From positions 1 through 64,000 of the forward strand of contig NZ_JABJUQ010000005.1 of the NCBI RefSeq assembly GCF_013155385.1: a DNA stretch of 64,000 bases, given 5' to 3'. Under the pieces are notes generated by a model. That model saw only the letters and a program-made list of their open reading frames with translations. It did no database searches and was not told the DNA's origin. This stretch comes from Bacillus sp. WMMC1349. Its GTDB lineage: Bacteria > Bacillota > Bacilli > Bacillales > Bacillaceae. The translations under genes and the position numbers were made by a program. Positions 35,610-43,628 of the stretch are shown here, piece after piece (position 1 is the first letter of the stretch; every line of letters starts with the position of its first letter).

Positions 35610-36265
35610 TGTCAAATCAATTGCAGGTTATAGATGGTATTCAAAAGGAAAAGGTGGATTATTATTCGATCTATCGAAAAATATTTTTAAATGAGCTATA
35701 CGAAGGATTGGCACAATGCGAAAGCCAGGGATCTATTGAAAGAGAGACCCTCAAAAGAGTTGTCTTTAGTGGTTTAAAAATGATTAATAGTGAGGACATG
35801 CCTGAAACATATGAAGACGTACTAACGAGATTTCACATTATTGGCTCTATCAATACAATGATAGGTTGGTTAACGCCAAGGGAATTGATGCAGATGTTCC
35901 CGGTCGAAAAGCATTATGACGGTGATAAATATGAAATGAAAGACTATTTTTACACAATGCGAGTTATTGAAGAAAAGGGACTAGACAATTGCATTGGAAC
36001 AGAACGAGAAGTATTTGACTTTATTTCAGATTATCAAAACTCGGATATTACATCATTTATGATCGAATCGCTATCAACAGTCAGTGCCTTACGAAGAGCA
36101 GAAGGACAAAAAGGTTTGTTAGAAGAGTTTGCTGAGGAAAAGGGGATTGATACTTACACAATGGGGACTGATCACAGAGGAAAGCAAGTATTGGTTAACA
36201 ATACAACTGGTGAAGTGCAGAGAGTGATAAAGAAGCGTCCGAGATATATACAGCCAGTAGATTAG
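35609..36265 (+). CDS. Early protein of unknown function
   Basis: This 218-residue protein starts in the antirepressor stop (TAATG). It is mostly helical and acidic ('LTPRELMQMFPVEKHYDGDKYEMKDYFYTMRVI'), ending in a basic tail ('RVIKKRPRYIQPVD'). I recognise no domain. Coupling to the antirepressor implies an early regulatory or takeover role. Confidence 0.75.
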   Translation: MSNQLQVIDGIQKEKVDYYSIYRKIFLNELYEGLAQCESQGSIERETLKRVVFSGLKMINSEDMPETYEDVLTRFHIIGSINTMIGWLTPRELMQMFPVEKHYDGDKYEMKDYFYTMRVIEEKGLDNCIGTEREVFDFISDYQNSDITSFMIESLSTVSALRRAEGQKGLLEEFAEEKGIDTYTMGTDHRGKQVLVNNTTGEVQRVIKKRPRYIQPVD

Positions 36266-36299
36266 GTCATTACTGACCAACTAAAAGGAGGTGGGTAAA

Positions 36300-36389
36300 G
36301 TGAAGATCAAAACAAAAGAATGGCTTGCTCTAAGCGAGGCAGAACGTTTTATGAAGATTTATCAGGCTTTTGTGAAGAAGCATATCTAA
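36300..36389 (+). CDS. 29-residue small protein
   Basis: GTG 36300 follows AAAAGGAGGTGG at ideal spacing, and the frame ends at 36389. The peptide is helical and charged ('KTKEWLALSEAERFMKIYQAF'). The strong ribosome site is the main support. Confidence 0.55.
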   Translation: MKIKTKEWLALSEAERFMKIYQAFVKKHI

Positions 36390-36410
36390 AAGTTAAAGGA
36401 GAGAGAATAA

Positions 36411-36659
36411 ATGGCTAATATGAAATATCAAATGCCAGTTACATTAGAAAAAGGTAAGGCCTGGGCAGCTGTCTGGATTAAAGGGTTTGAAATAAAAAAT
36501 AGAAATGCTTTTTCCATGGGTGATGCTAAAGAAAGCCAGCTCAATCTTGAACTGACTTTTAACAGTAATGATTATTCTACAGAAAAATATACACAGTTTA
36601 TAAATGATCTTATTAGATTTCTTAATGAGCATGGTTGGACTGAAGGAAAACAATATTAA
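36411..36659 (+). CDS. Small early protein of unknown function
   Basis: This 82-residue protein starts at an ATG behind AAAGGAGAGAG. It shows a beta-rich middle and a helical C-terminus ('YTQFINDLIRFLNEHGWTEGKQY'). The 3' end overlaps the opposite-strand DUF2513 gene by four bases. No function can be assigned. Confidence 0.65.
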   Translation: MANMKYQMPVTLEKGKAWAAVWIKGFEIKNRNAFSMGDAKESQLNLELTFNSNDYSTEKYTQFINDLIRFLNEHGWTEGKQY

Positions 36660-37036
36660 TTTAAACCGAGCCTTTGTTTTAAATAATCTTGTGCAATTCC
36701 AGCCATTAACGACACTGAAATACTTGCAAGACCTTTTGTTTTTTCTTTAGTAGCTTCCCATATTGATGTCTCTCTTATGTTATCAAGAAATACATGGCCA
36801 TCCCAGGTCAAATGACCTAGGATTAAGCCACTTAGTGAATCATCAGATCGTATTGCTTTACCTTCGATAAAATTGGCATCAATTAGCTTTAAAATAGCGT
36901 AAAACGAGGTTTCTTCTCCAAACTTTTGAACGGTTTGAAGTTCTCTTACCTCGCTAGTATTTAGCTGGTCGTTCAATGTAAGTTTTTCTTCTAATTCAAG
37001 AAGGATTTCTCTTACACAATCGTGATCAAGTTTCAT
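36656..37036 (-). CDS. DUF2513-family protein
   Basis: This 126-residue protein matches the DUF2513 pattern: 'MKLDHDCVREILLELEEKL' at the start, then 'SFYAILKLIDANFIEGKAI' and 'LGHLTWDGHVFLDNIRETSIWEATKEK'. The family is common in phages and mobile elements; its function is unknown. It is the only leftward gene within the early region, so it is probably transcribed separately, perhaps in the lysogen. Confidence 0.82.
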   Translation of the reverse strand: MKLDHDCVREILLELEEKLTLNDQLNTSEVRELQTVQKFGEETSFYAILKLIDANFIEGKAIRSDDSLSGLILGHLTWDGHVFLDNIRETSIWEATKEKTKGLASISVSLMAGIAQDYLKQRLGLN

Positions 37037-37086
37037 AGTTTCACCCCCTATCTTACAGGAACATTATACCAAAGAGGAGGATAAGC

Positions 37087-37356
37087 ATGAATTTAAATCG
37101 ATTTCTAAAGTCTGATCAGGAAAGAGCTGAAAGGCTAATCAAATCAATGGATTTTCTAATCACTGAACTGTTACCAGATGCTATTGAGGACGGAGATTAT
37201 GAAGGGTGTATTGAAATAGCAGGGTCGATGATTGCCCATTGTAAGGATCTTAAACGGATGGAGCATCCAGAACAAGTTGTTCAGCTGCATGAAATAGCGT
37301 CCCAACTCTTAAGTAAAGGGATAGACGTTTCAACTGTAAGGAGGGCGTATCAATGA
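37087..37356 (+). CDS. Small early protein of unknown function
   Basis: This 89-residue helical protein ('RAERLIKSMDFLITELLPDAIEDGDYEGCIEIAGSMI') starts at an ATG after AGAGGAGGA. The stop overlaps the next start (ATGA). No family is recognised. Confidence 0.65.
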   Translation: MNLNRFLKSDQERAERLIKSMDFLITELLPDAIEDGDYEGCIEIAGSMIAHCKDLKRMEHPEQVVQLHEIASQLLSKGIDVSTVRRAYQ

Positions 37357-37457
37357 ATATCGAGCATCCAATCATTACAGAAATCAACCGTTACGGTTAT
37401 CCGTTGGAATATTTGAAGTATGAAAAAGAGAAAGACAACGAAGAGGAAGACAATTAA
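37353..37457 (+). CDS. 34-residue acidic small protein
   Basis: This short frame begins in the previous stop and encodes 'MNIEHPIITEINRYGYPLEYLKYEKEK' followed by an acidic tail. Small proteins with the 'HPI...INRYGYP' start are frequent in Bacillus phage early operons. A hairpin follows directly. Confidence 0.55.
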   Translation: MNIEHPIITEINRYGYPLEYLKYEKEKDNEEEDN

Positions 37458-37459
37458 AA

Positions 37460-37483
37460 AAGTTCACTCTGCCAAGTGAACTT
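37460..37483 (+). terminator. Hairpin before the recombination genes
   Basis: AAGTTCACT pairs perfectly with AGTGAACTT around CTGCCA. Only three T's end the stem, so it may attenuate or protect mRNA rather than terminate. The bases to 37561 hold the gam ribosome site and no other clear feature. Confidence 0.5.
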
Positions 37484-37561
37484 TAGGGAAGTGATTTTTT
37501 AAGAAAGAATATTTAAAGCATATCGAATATTTTTTGAAAAATCAAGGGAGGAAACAAATTA

Positions 37562-38143
37562 ATGAGTAGTCTTCCAGAAACAGAACAAGTGTTAATCGAT
37601 CAGGTCGAAGAAGAGGAAAAGGATTATGAAGTGTTTGAGGTGACTGACCTAGAATCAGCAGCCGAAGCACAACGGCGCATCACTTACTTTAAAGGGAAAC
37701 AATCAGAAATAGATGCAGTGGCTGAAAAGCAGCTTGAACGCCTCAGAACTCAAATTGAACGGGTTGAGTTTTGGCGTGATGAGTCTAAAAAACCATATGT
37801 CGAGCGTGAAAACTTCTATATCCATAGACTAGAGCGATACATGCGGGAAGAAGTCAGAAGGCAGATTGAAAGTGGCAAAAAGCCATATAAGTCAATCAAT
37901 CTACCGTATGGAAAAATTAAGCTTACCAAGCAGCAGCCGGAATATCAACGTAATGAAACCGACTTGTTGAAATACGCGGAAACAAAAGGGTTAGTCAAAA
38001 TTAAAAAAGACGTTGATTGGGCATCCATTAAAAAGAAATCTTCAGTTTTCGGGGACAAGCTAATAGACGCAGATGGCGAGATTATTTCAGGTGTGACAGT
38101 GGTTGATAGGGAAGATAAATTCACAGTCGAGGTGAACGAATAA
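37562..38143 (+). CDS. Gam-family host nuclease inhibitor
   Basis: This 193-residue protein resembles Mu Gam, which binds DNA ends and shields them from host exonucleases. It has a long helical coil ('AAEAQRRITYFKGKQSEIDAVAEKQLERLRTQIERVEFW') followed by the DNA-binding part ('SINLPYGKIKLTKQQPEY'). AGGGAGGA precedes the ATG. It overlaps the annealing gene (TAATG), a usual Gam-ERF pair. Confidence 0.88.
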   Translation: MSSLPETEQVLIDQVEEEEKDYEVFEVTDLESAAEAQRRITYFKGKQSEIDAVAEKQLERLRTQIERVEFWRDESKKPYVERENFYIHRLERYMREEVRRQIESGKKPYKSINLPYGKIKLTKQQPEYQRNETDLLKYAETKGLVKIKKDVDWASIKKKSSVFGDKLIDADGEIISGVTVVDREDKFTVEVNE

Positions 38144-38802
38144 TGAATATTTATCAAAAGCTGATCGAGGTCAGAAAGGCGATCCCGTATCTCCAAAAAG
38201 AAAACAAAGGAAACCAGTACGAATATGTCGGATCAAGTCAGGTTTTAGGCGCTATCAGAGATGAATTAGACAAACAAACGCTTTTACTGATTCCGAAAAT
38301 TGTAGACAAACGCATCTTAACAGAAACAGTTGAAAGTAAAGATAAGTACGGCAATCAGAAAAAGAAAACGACATATTTCACAGAATTAGACCTTGAATTT
38401 ATTTGGGTGAATGCAGAAAATCCCGAAGAAACGTTGACTGTCCCTTTTTATGCACAGGGTGTTGATATAGCAGGAGAAAAGGGAGTCGGTAAGGCTTTGA
38501 CATACGCTGAAAAATATTTTCTTTTGAAACAATTCAACATTCCGACAGATAAAGACGATCCAGACGCATTTCAACAAAAAGTAGAAGCGACAAAACCACC
38601 TGAAATGATCACACAGGAGCAAAAGGATGAAATTCAATCCCTTGCTCAACATTATATTGAATTGCGTGGACAAGGCGATGTGAAGACCGTTATAACAGCT
38701 CTTGACATCAAAGATATTAACAAAATCAATAAAGGGCAAGCTGACCATTGTATCTATCTACTTAAAAGATGGGTGGCTAAAGCAGAGAAAGAATTAGCAT
38801 AA
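38143..38802 (+). CDS. erf: ERF-family single-strand annealing protein
   Basis: This 219-residue protein anneals complementary DNA strands in phage recombination. The ERF core runs from 'IYQKLIEVRKAIPYLQKENKG' to 'GEKGVGKALTYAEKYFLLKQFNIPTDKDDPDA' (residues ~3-145). The C-terminal helical part probably contacts SSB or partners. The neighbours Gam and SSB support the assignment. Confidence 0.92.
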   Translation: MNIYQKLIEVRKAIPYLQKENKGNQYEYVGSSQVLGAIRDELDKQTLLLIPKIVDKRILTETVESKDKYGNQKKKTTYFTELDLEFIWVNAENPEETLTVPFYAQGVDIAGEKGVGKALTYAEKYFLLKQFNIPTDKDDPDAFQQKVEATKPPEMITQEQKDEIQSLAQHYIELRGQGDVKTVITALDIKDINKINKGQADHCIYLLKRWVAKAEKELA

Positions 38803-38817
38803 CAAGAGGGTGATTTT

Positions 38818-39681
38818 ATGGGCGGAGCGTTCCAAACAAGTAGAGACATTTTTACAAGCGATATATGGCAAAACCCAGTCGAATTCCGTCTATTCTTCTT
38901 TATTTATGGAAATGCAGTTTTTTCGGAAGAGGGGCAACGAAAAGGCGATGTTTTGGTGAAGCGCGGTCAATTTTTAAGATCATATCGAAATTTACAAAAA
39001 GACTTGCAGTATATCGAAAATAGATCGGTCAAACAGTATTCACTTTCGAGGATCAAAAGGGCGGTTGATCGACTGATTAAAGAAAATCGTTTGAAAATCG
39101 AGGACACCGAACTTGGAACGCTCTTCACTGTCGTAAATTATGAGGTATATCAGGGGTTAGAGAACTACAAAAAAGGCAACTTGGAACGGAGAGAGAACGC
39201 AGATGGAACGGAGACGGAACGCAGATGGAACAATAATAAGAATGTAAAGAAGGTAAAGAAGGAAAATAATAATAATAATAAACGTTTGGTTTTTGATGAA
39301 AAACAAATGCAGCTGGCTGAATTGCTTTGGAAACATGTCCATATAAACGCCCCTGACATGAAACAACCAAACCTTGATAAATGGGCTAATACAATTCGAC
39401 TGATGATGGAACGTGACGGACGCACAGGAAAAGATATTCAAGAAGTGATCTTGTGGTCTACTAAACACGAATTCTGGTACAAAAATATTTTAAGTGCTGA
39501 TAAATTGCGAAAACAATATGCCAGATTAGTAGTTCAGAAGAATGAAGAAGAAAGAAGGGGAACGAGAAATGGCAACCAACAACCGTACGGACAAAGCTAT
39601 GGAGAAAATACTGAAGAAGCTTCAGGAAAGGTCAGCTCAATCTTTGGTGGAAGAGTCGGACGCCTTAGAAAAAAAGGGTGA
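38818..39681 (+). CDS. Replication initiator (O-like protein)
   Basis: This 287-residue protein has an N-terminal winged-helix region ('FRLFFFIYGNAVFSEEG', 'SLSRIKRAVDRLIKENRLKI'), a low-complexity middle (residues ~122-156, Arg/Asn/Lys-rich) and a helical C-terminal region ('MQLAELLWKHVHINAP') that would bind the helicase loader encoded next. The low-complexity codons are the iterons of the probable origin, as in lambda O. Confidence 0.82.
   Translation: MGGAFQTSRDIFTSDIWQNPVEFRLFFFIYGNAVFSEEGQRKGDVLVKRGQFLRSYRNLQKDLQYIENRSVKQYSLSRIKRAVDRLIKENRLKIEDTELGTLFTVVNYEVYQGLENYKKGNLERRENADGTETERRWNNNKNVKKVKKENNNNNKRLVFDEKQMQLAELLWKHVHINAPDMKQPNLDKWANTIRLMMERDGRTGKDIQEVILWSTKHEFWYKNILSADKLRKQYARLVVQKNEEERRGTRNGNQQPYGQSYGENTEEASGKVSSIFGGRVGRLRKKG
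39184..39290. repeat. Probable replication origin: 11-bp iterons and AT-rich tract
   Basis: GAAC starts at 39184, 39195, 39206, 39217 and 39228, exactly 11 bases apart. The first four units read GAACGGAGA or GAACGCAGA. An AT-rich run with AATAAT repeats follows from 39232 to ~39290. Iterons plus an unwinding tract inside the initiator gene are the lambdoid layout. Confidence 0.75.
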
Positions 39682-40387
39682 ATATGACTGTCCCACTTGT
39701 AAGGATGAATTGGGTTATCTAGAAAACAGGGACGGCATTGAGGTGTGGGTACGCTGTAAATGTGTTGAGTGGCGTCGAATTAGGAAATTAATGAATTCTA
39801 GTGACATAACTGCAGAGTTTGAGAAATTACAATTCAAGAATTTTGTTACGGAAGGGAAACACGGTCTGATCGTTGATGCTTACGATTGCGCTGTTGATTA
39901 CTATAAGAATTTCGACAGTATCAAGGATAAACGTAAAAACAGCATTGCCCTTTTGGGACAGCCAGGATCAGGAAAGACACATTTACTTACAGCCATATCA
40001 AATAAATTAATCAAATCGAAAAACGTGCCAGTTCAATACTTTCCATATGTCGAGGGCTTCAATGATCTGAAAGATGATTTTGAAAAATTGGAAGAGAAGC
40101 TACGGCGAATGAAAGAGGTTGATGTCCTTTTTATAGACGATCTATTTAAGCCTCTGAAGGGTAAACCTAGGGCAACTGATTGGCAGGTGGAACAGACATA
40201 TTCAGTCATCAATTATCGTTATCTCAATCATAAGCCGATTCTCATTTCAAGTGAATTGGATATTGAGCAGCTTGTACAAATAGACGAAGCACTCGGCACA
40301 CGGATTTATGAAATGTGTGAGAACTATATAGTCATCATCAAGGGTGACCGGATGAAATTAAATCATAGATTAGGAGCTTGGAAATGA
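39569..40387 (+). CDS. DnaC-like helicase loader ATPase
   Basis: This 272-residue AAA+ protein loads the host replicative helicase at the phage origin. It has a zinc-binding region (CPTC...CKC, ~44-70), Walker A GQPGSGKTH and Walker B 'VDVLFIDDLFK'. ATG 39569 is preferred because AGAAGGGG lies eight bases upstream; the ATG at 39542 would overlap the initiator gene more and lacks a ribosome site. The gene overlaps the initiator end by 113 bases. Confidence 0.92.
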   Translation: MATNNRTDKAMEKILKKLQERSAQSLVEESDALEKKGEYDCPTCKDELGYLENRDGIEVWVRCKCVEWRRIRKLMNSSDITAEFEKLQFKNFVTEGKHGLIVDAYDCAVDYYKNFDSIKDKRKNSIALLGQPGSGKTHLLTAISNKLIKSKNVPVQYFPYVEGFNDLKDDFEKLEEKLRRMKEVDVLFIDDLFKPLKGKPRATDWQVEQTYSVINYRYLNHKPILISSELDIEQLVQIDEALGTRIYEMCENYIVIIKGDRMKLNHRLGAWK

Positions 40388-40533
40388 AAAACTATCAAAT
40401 CATTCCATTGATGCCGGGAGTTTACGAATTGTCGCCAAGGAAGACAGGGAAAGGCAAAGACCTGACACCAGTTATCAAAATGCTAGAAGAGAAAATGCGC
40501 GAAATGGAAAAAGCGATAAAGGAGAGCGCCTAA
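40384..40533 (+). CDS. 49-residue small protein
   Basis: The start overlaps the loader stop (ATGA) and the stop overlaps the next start (TAATG). The product has a conserved-looking front ('IIPLMPGVYELSPRKTGKGKDL') and a helical charged tail. Its function is unknown. Confidence 0.6.
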   Translation: MKNYQIIPLMPGVYELSPRKTGKGKDLTPVIKMLEEKMREMEKAIKESA

Positions 40534-40742
40534 TGGGTGTTTATATCATGCTTGATCATTGTAATTTTGATTGGAAGCCGGACGAAGTGGATGAAGTTGA
40601 ATCTTACTGGCAGGGCGGTTTACCCATTGAAAGAATTGCAAAAATCGTTAAACGACCAGTGAAAGAAGTCTTTCTCTTACTCTATGACCGTGCGGAGTTG
40701 GGGCATATCAGGGAAAGAGAAGGCGGGATATTCGGTGCTTGA
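40533..40742 (+). CDS. Small HTH-like protein
   Basis: This 69-residue protein contains 'WKPDEVDEVESYWQGGLPIERIAKIVKRPVKEVFLLLYDRAELG', which reads as a helix-turn-helix (sigma-region-4-like spacing). AAAGGAG lies eight bases before ATG 40533. It could be a small DNA-binding regulator of the early operon. Family not identified. Confidence 0.65.
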   Translation: MGVYIMLDHCNFDWKPDEVDEVESYWQGGLPIERIAKIVKRPVKEVFLLLYDRAELGHIREREGGIFGA

Positions 40743-40830
40743 GCAAATAAAAGCTGCATTTGAGATCTTATTTCTGGCCGGATACAGAGAAAAACAGATT
40801 AAGCAATGGATACATGATGACGGGAGGTAA
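40735..40830 (+). CDS. 31-residue small protein
   Basis: GTG 40735 overlaps the previous gene by eight bases and the frame ends at 40830. The peptide ('LEQIKAAFEILFLAGYREKQIKQWI') is a single helix-turn-helix-like unit. Support is limited to tight packing and the open frame. Confidence 0.45.
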   Translation: MLEQIKAAFEILFLAGYREKQIKQWIHDDGR

Positions 40831-40835
40831 GGAGA

Positions 40836-41213
40836 TTGAGAGAGATCAAGTTTCGAGGTAAACCGATTGAGGATTATGGCGATATTAAATGGTTTTATGG
40901 CGGTATCGACTTATACCATGATAAAAAATTAGCCTATATCAGTGCTCCTTATAACGGTCATATACAGGTAGAGTGGGCATCAATTGGACAATACACCGGA
41001 TTGAAGGACAAAAACGGTCAGGAGATCTACGAGGGGGATGTCTACCATCAAGGCGACCTAAATATCTTGTACGTTGTTGTATATAAAGACACTAGTTTTA
41101 TAGGTAAGCAAATAAGGGCCAGTAGTTATGCGGGTTTGGAATATTGGAAAGACAGAATCGAAGTTATCGGCGACATATATCGAAATCCTGATCTATTGGA
41201 GGTGGCGGAATGA
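40836..41213 (+). CDS. YopX-family protein
   Basis: This 125-residue protein shows the YopX pattern: 'REIKFRGKPIEDYGDIKWFYGGI', then 'GQYTGLKDKNGQEIYEGDV' and 'VIGDIYRNPDLLE'. The family is widespread in Gram-positive phages (named from SPbeta); its role is unknown. The start is TTG 40836, with GGGAGGT seven bases upstream. Confidence 0.88.
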   Translation: MREIKFRGKPIEDYGDIKWFYGGIDLYHDKKLAYISAPYNGHIQVEWASIGQYTGLKDKNGQEIYEGDVYHQGDLNILYVVVYKDTSFIGKQIRASSYAGLEYWKDRIEVIGDIYRNPDLLEVAE

Positions 41214-41494
41214 TTAAATTACCTGAAAATCCTTGCGCTATCTGTCGGAAAAATGAGGTAACTCAGTTATGTGATTTTGTAACAGCTTATGTGTGGACAT
41301 CAGTTCATGGTGGTATTCATAGAACTTGTGATTTGCCAATGTGTAAGGAGTGTGCAAAATCACACGGCCCATTTGACTTTTGCCCATACCATGATGGATT
41401 AAGCAAAAAGCTTAAAGTTCCAGATAAAAAATTAATAAGACGGAAAAATCAGTATAAATCAAAAGAGTTAAAAGAATTGAGGGGCAACCAATGA
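41210..41494 (+). CDS. Cys-rich zinc-binding protein
   Basis: This 94-residue protein has CAIC, a single Cys near residue 22, CDLPMCKEC and CPYH, enough for one or two zinc sites, then a Lys-rich tail. The start overlaps the yopX-like stop (ATGA). Such small zinc proteins sit beside RusA in several Bacillus phages; function unknown. Confidence 0.7.
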   Translation: MIKLPENPCAICRKNEVTQLCDFVTAYVWTSVHGGIHRTCDLPMCKECAKSHGPFDFCPYHDGLSKKLKVPDKKLIRRKNQYKSKELKELRGNQ

Positions 41495-41907
41495 TCACCC
41501 TTAACATACCCGTTACACCAATGGGAGCCGTTCGAATGACTGGGCGTGGCAAATTCGTAAATAAAAACGCTCAACGATACTTAGCCTATAAAGATTTCAT
41601 CAAGTGGGAAGCGCAGAAACAGATGAAAAGCGATCCTTTTGAATCGGGAGCACTCCATGTAGATATCACTTTCGTTATGCCGATTCCTAAAAGTTGGTCA
41701 AAGAAAAAACAGCAACAATCCATCAATACGCTGCATACCAAAAAGCCAGACATCGACAATCTTATAAAAGGCGTGTTCGATGCTCTAAACAAAATTGCTT
41801 GGAAAGATGATAACCAAGTTTCAAAAGTAACTGCTTGTAAAAAGTACGGTGAAAAGCCAGGAATCGAGTTCAGATTACAAGGGCGACAGAAGAATGGGAA
41901 CAGCTAA
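41491..41907 (+). CDS. rusA: RusA-family Holliday junction resolvase
   Basis: This 138-residue endonuclease resolves recombination junctions. The RusA signature is 'KKPDIDNLIKGVFDALNKIAWKDDNQV' (~90-115), with the metal-binding Asp residues. It joins Gam, ERF and SSB to form a full recombination set. The start overlaps the preceding stop. Confidence 0.92.
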   Translation: MITLNIPVTPMGAVRMTGRGKFVNKNAQRYLAYKDFIKWEAQKQMKSDPFESGALHVDITFVMPIPKSWSKKKQQQSINTLHTKKPDIDNLIKGVFDALNKIAWKDDNQVSKVTACKKYGEKPGIEFRLQGRQKNGNS

Positions 41908-42106
41908 GCGTCTGATTATACGCTATAAAAACGATTATAGGCGCACTGTGGGGCATAACACCCTATGGAGGAACATTGATAGTCTAATAGAGTTAAAACG
42001 TCGCTATGGCTTTTTAAACGACGATTTAGAGTATATCGAAATTGATGGTATTGAATACGATCTCGACAAGGTAAGGGCAGCGCTCGAAAAGCATGGTTAT
42101 TCATGA
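41894..42106 (+). CDS. Small protein of unknown function
   Basis: This ~70-residue protein probably starts at ATG 41894, overlapping rusA by 14 bases; the longer frame from 41849 overlaps far more. The sequence is charged ('RLIIRYKNDYRRTVGHNTLWRNIDSLIELKRRYG', then an acidic 'DDLEYIEIDGIEYDLDKVR'). No family is recognised. Confidence 0.55.
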   Translation: MGTAKRLIIRYKNDYRRTVGHNTLWRNIDSLIELKRRYGFLNDDLEYIEIDGIEYDLDKVRAALEKHGYS

Positions 42107-42170
42107 GATTGAAACAACTTTCCGTATAAATGGGATTTCACACCGGAGAGTAAAATAAATAACGGCTTCA

Positions 42171-42189
42171 TTTGTCGAATTTTGTCGAA
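42171..42189 (+). promoter_or_regulatory. Two tandem Spo0A-type boxes before ssb
   Basis: TTTGTCGAA occurs at 42171-42179 and again at 42181-42189, ten bases apart. Each is a perfect match to the Spo0A recognition sequence (TTGTCGAA). They lie 24-42 bases before the ssb start, overlapping the leader. The 42107-42170 stretch may hold a promoter but no clear pair was found. Confidence 0.65.
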
Positions 42190-42212
42190 AAAATGAGAGG
42201 GAGAATTTAAAC

Positions 42213-42650
42213 ATGTTAAATAGATCAATTATTGTTGGACGCTTAACTAAAGATCCAGAGTTAAGATATACCGGCTCAGGTGTTGCTGTTGCAGGATTCA
42301 CACTTGCGGTTAATCGACCGTTCAAAAATCAAAATGGAGAGTCAGAAGCAGACTTTATAAACTGTGTGGCTTGGAGAAAGCAGGCTGAAAACGTCGCGAA
42401 CTTTCTTAAAAAGGGATCATTAGCAGGCGTAGACGGACGATTGCAGACACGCAACTATGAAAACCAGCATGGTGGTCGGGTGTTCATTACAGAATTAGTC
42501 GCTGAATCAGTTCAATTTCTGGATACAAAAAACAGCAACCAGAATCAAGGACAGAACCAGAGACAACAGCAAGGAAATAGATTCCTAGATGACCCGTTTG
42601 CCAATAATGGAAAGCCGATTGATATAAAAGATTCAGATTTGCCGTTTTAA
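42213..42650 (+). CDS. ssb: Single-stranded DNA-binding protein
   Basis: This 145-residue protein has the OB-fold SSB pattern ('[35 protein letters not shown]', '[19 protein letters not shown]'), a Gln/Asn-rich linker (~110-130) and the acidic tip 'DIKDSDLPF' that recruits partner proteins. GAGAGGGAG precedes the ATG. It is preceded by tandem Spo0A-type boxes, suggesting developmental control of phage DNA synthesis. Confidence 0.96.
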   Translation: MLNRSIIVGRLTKDPELRYTGSGVAVAGFTLAVNRPFKNQNGESEADFINCVAWRKQAENVANFLKKGSLAGVDGRLQTRNYENQHGGRVFITELVAESVQFLDTKNSNQNQGQNQRQQQGNRFLDDPFANNGKPIDIKDSDLPF

Positions 42651-42661
42651 GGGGGATAAAC

Positions 42662-42838
42662 ATGATAAGGCGTGTTGTTCAGTGGGTGGCAACAAACTAT
42701 GATTCTGAGAATCTACAGGTCATTACTGTTTTTGAAGAAGGCATAAATAAACAAGCTGCTAAAAATCAAACACCGTTCTGCAGGCGTCACAGGGTACTTT
42801 ACAAAAGTAAAGGGGGGAATAAATATGAGTTCAAATAA
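42662..42838 (+). CDS. 58-residue basic protein
   Basis: An ATG at 42662 behind AAGGGGGAT opens a 58-residue frame ('MIRRVVQWVATNYDSENLQVITVF...'), ending in a basic tail. The stop overlaps the next gene by 14 bases. No family is recognised. Confidence 0.6.
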   Translation: MIRRVVQWVATNYDSENLQVITVFEEGINKQAAKNQTPFCRRHRVLYKSKGGNKYEFK

Positions 42839-42995
42839 AAATTGGAGATTGCCAGGGGAAGTGAAAGTTTGGAAGATGACAGAGAAAGAACGGTTGGCTT
42901 ATATCAAAAAGTACCCAATTGTCTACCGAGAGTATTTAAAACCTTCACGTAATTTTATATTTGAAAAACAGAATTATTGGGAGGCATGGAAATGA
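42825..42995 (+). CDS. 56-residue small protein
   Basis: ATG 42825 is preceded by AAAGGGGGGAA. The product 'NWRLPGEVKVWKMTEKERLAYIKKYPIVYREYL' resembles a short protein seen in many Bacillus phages near ssb. Its stop overlaps the next start (ATGA). Confidence 0.62.
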   Translation: MSSNKNWRLPGEVKVWKMTEKERLAYIKKYPIVYREYLKPSRNFIFEKQNYWEAWK

Positions 42996-43390
42996 CACTC
43001 TTACAAGGGGAATTCCTAAATCTATACAAGGCAAAATTGAATACCAGTAAAAAAACATCAGAACAAATTAAAAACGAATTAACTGGGCTAGAACCAAATG
43101 AAGAAGAAATTCAAAATTGGCTTAAAATATATGGCTTAATTGCCGGAGTAGAGGTTATTGTCGCAAAAAGTTGGAGTGGAGACGGGTATTGTCTCGTTAA
43201 CTGGCTAGAAAAAGATAGTGGAACAATAAAAGAGTTTTTCTACCACTTAGAACAAGATCCAATGTTCGGCTCCTATTTTGATGAACGAGAAGAGTTTGAG
43301 GAAGATTGGCAATCGGGAGAGTATTGTCCGGCCTGTTCAATTGTATTCAGTGATAAAGATGTTGAAATTATTGAGATAATTGTTCGTTAA
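42992..43390 (+). CDS. Acidic protein of unknown function
   Basis: This 132-residue protein probably starts at ATG 42992, seven bases after GGGAGG; the TTG at 42977 and ATG at 42986 fit the ribosome site less well. It is acidic with a C-terminal CPAC pair ('GEYCPACSIVFSDKDVEIIEIIV'). Its function is unknown. Confidence 0.65.
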   Translation: MTLLQGEFLNLYKAKLNTSKKTSEQIKNELTGLEPNEEEIQNWLKIYGLIAGVEVIVAKSWSGDGYCLVNWLEKDSGTIKEFFYHLEQDPMFGSYFDEREEFEEDWQSGEYCPACSIVFSDKDVEIIEIIVR

Positions 43391-43403
43391 AGGAGTTACG
43401 AAA

Positions 43404-43550
43404 ATGAAAGAATGCTCAAATTGTGGTGATGAGTTTCAAACAGATGAAGGTTATCCAACTAATCAAGAAAATAGGTTTGAATGTTGTTGTTCATTAAATT
43501 GTTGGCTTGAGCTTATAGATGAAGCGCCTTGGAAAGAAGAAATTGACTAA
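43404..43550 (+). CDS. 48-residue zinc-ribbon protein
   Basis: ATG 43404 follows AAAGGAG. The product has CSNCGDEF at the front and CCCSLNC in the middle, a four-Cys zinc ribbon. Too short for the automatic length cut but well supported by ribosome site and motif. It may be a nucleic-acid-binding accessory. Confidence 0.68.
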   Translation: MKECSNCGDEFQTDEGYPTNQENRFECCCSLNCWLELIDEAPWKEEID

Positions 43551-43628
43551 TTCACAGTTTAAGAAATTAACGGCATAGTGTTCAGTCGTAGTTGACTAAA
43601 AAATAACATAAGACGGGAAGGGAGAATC

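Noticed and set aside
39260..39284. AATAAT microsatellite as a variable contingency repeat
   Set aside because: It lies in the AT-rich part beside the iterons and is in frame as Asn codons; origin unwinding explains it better.
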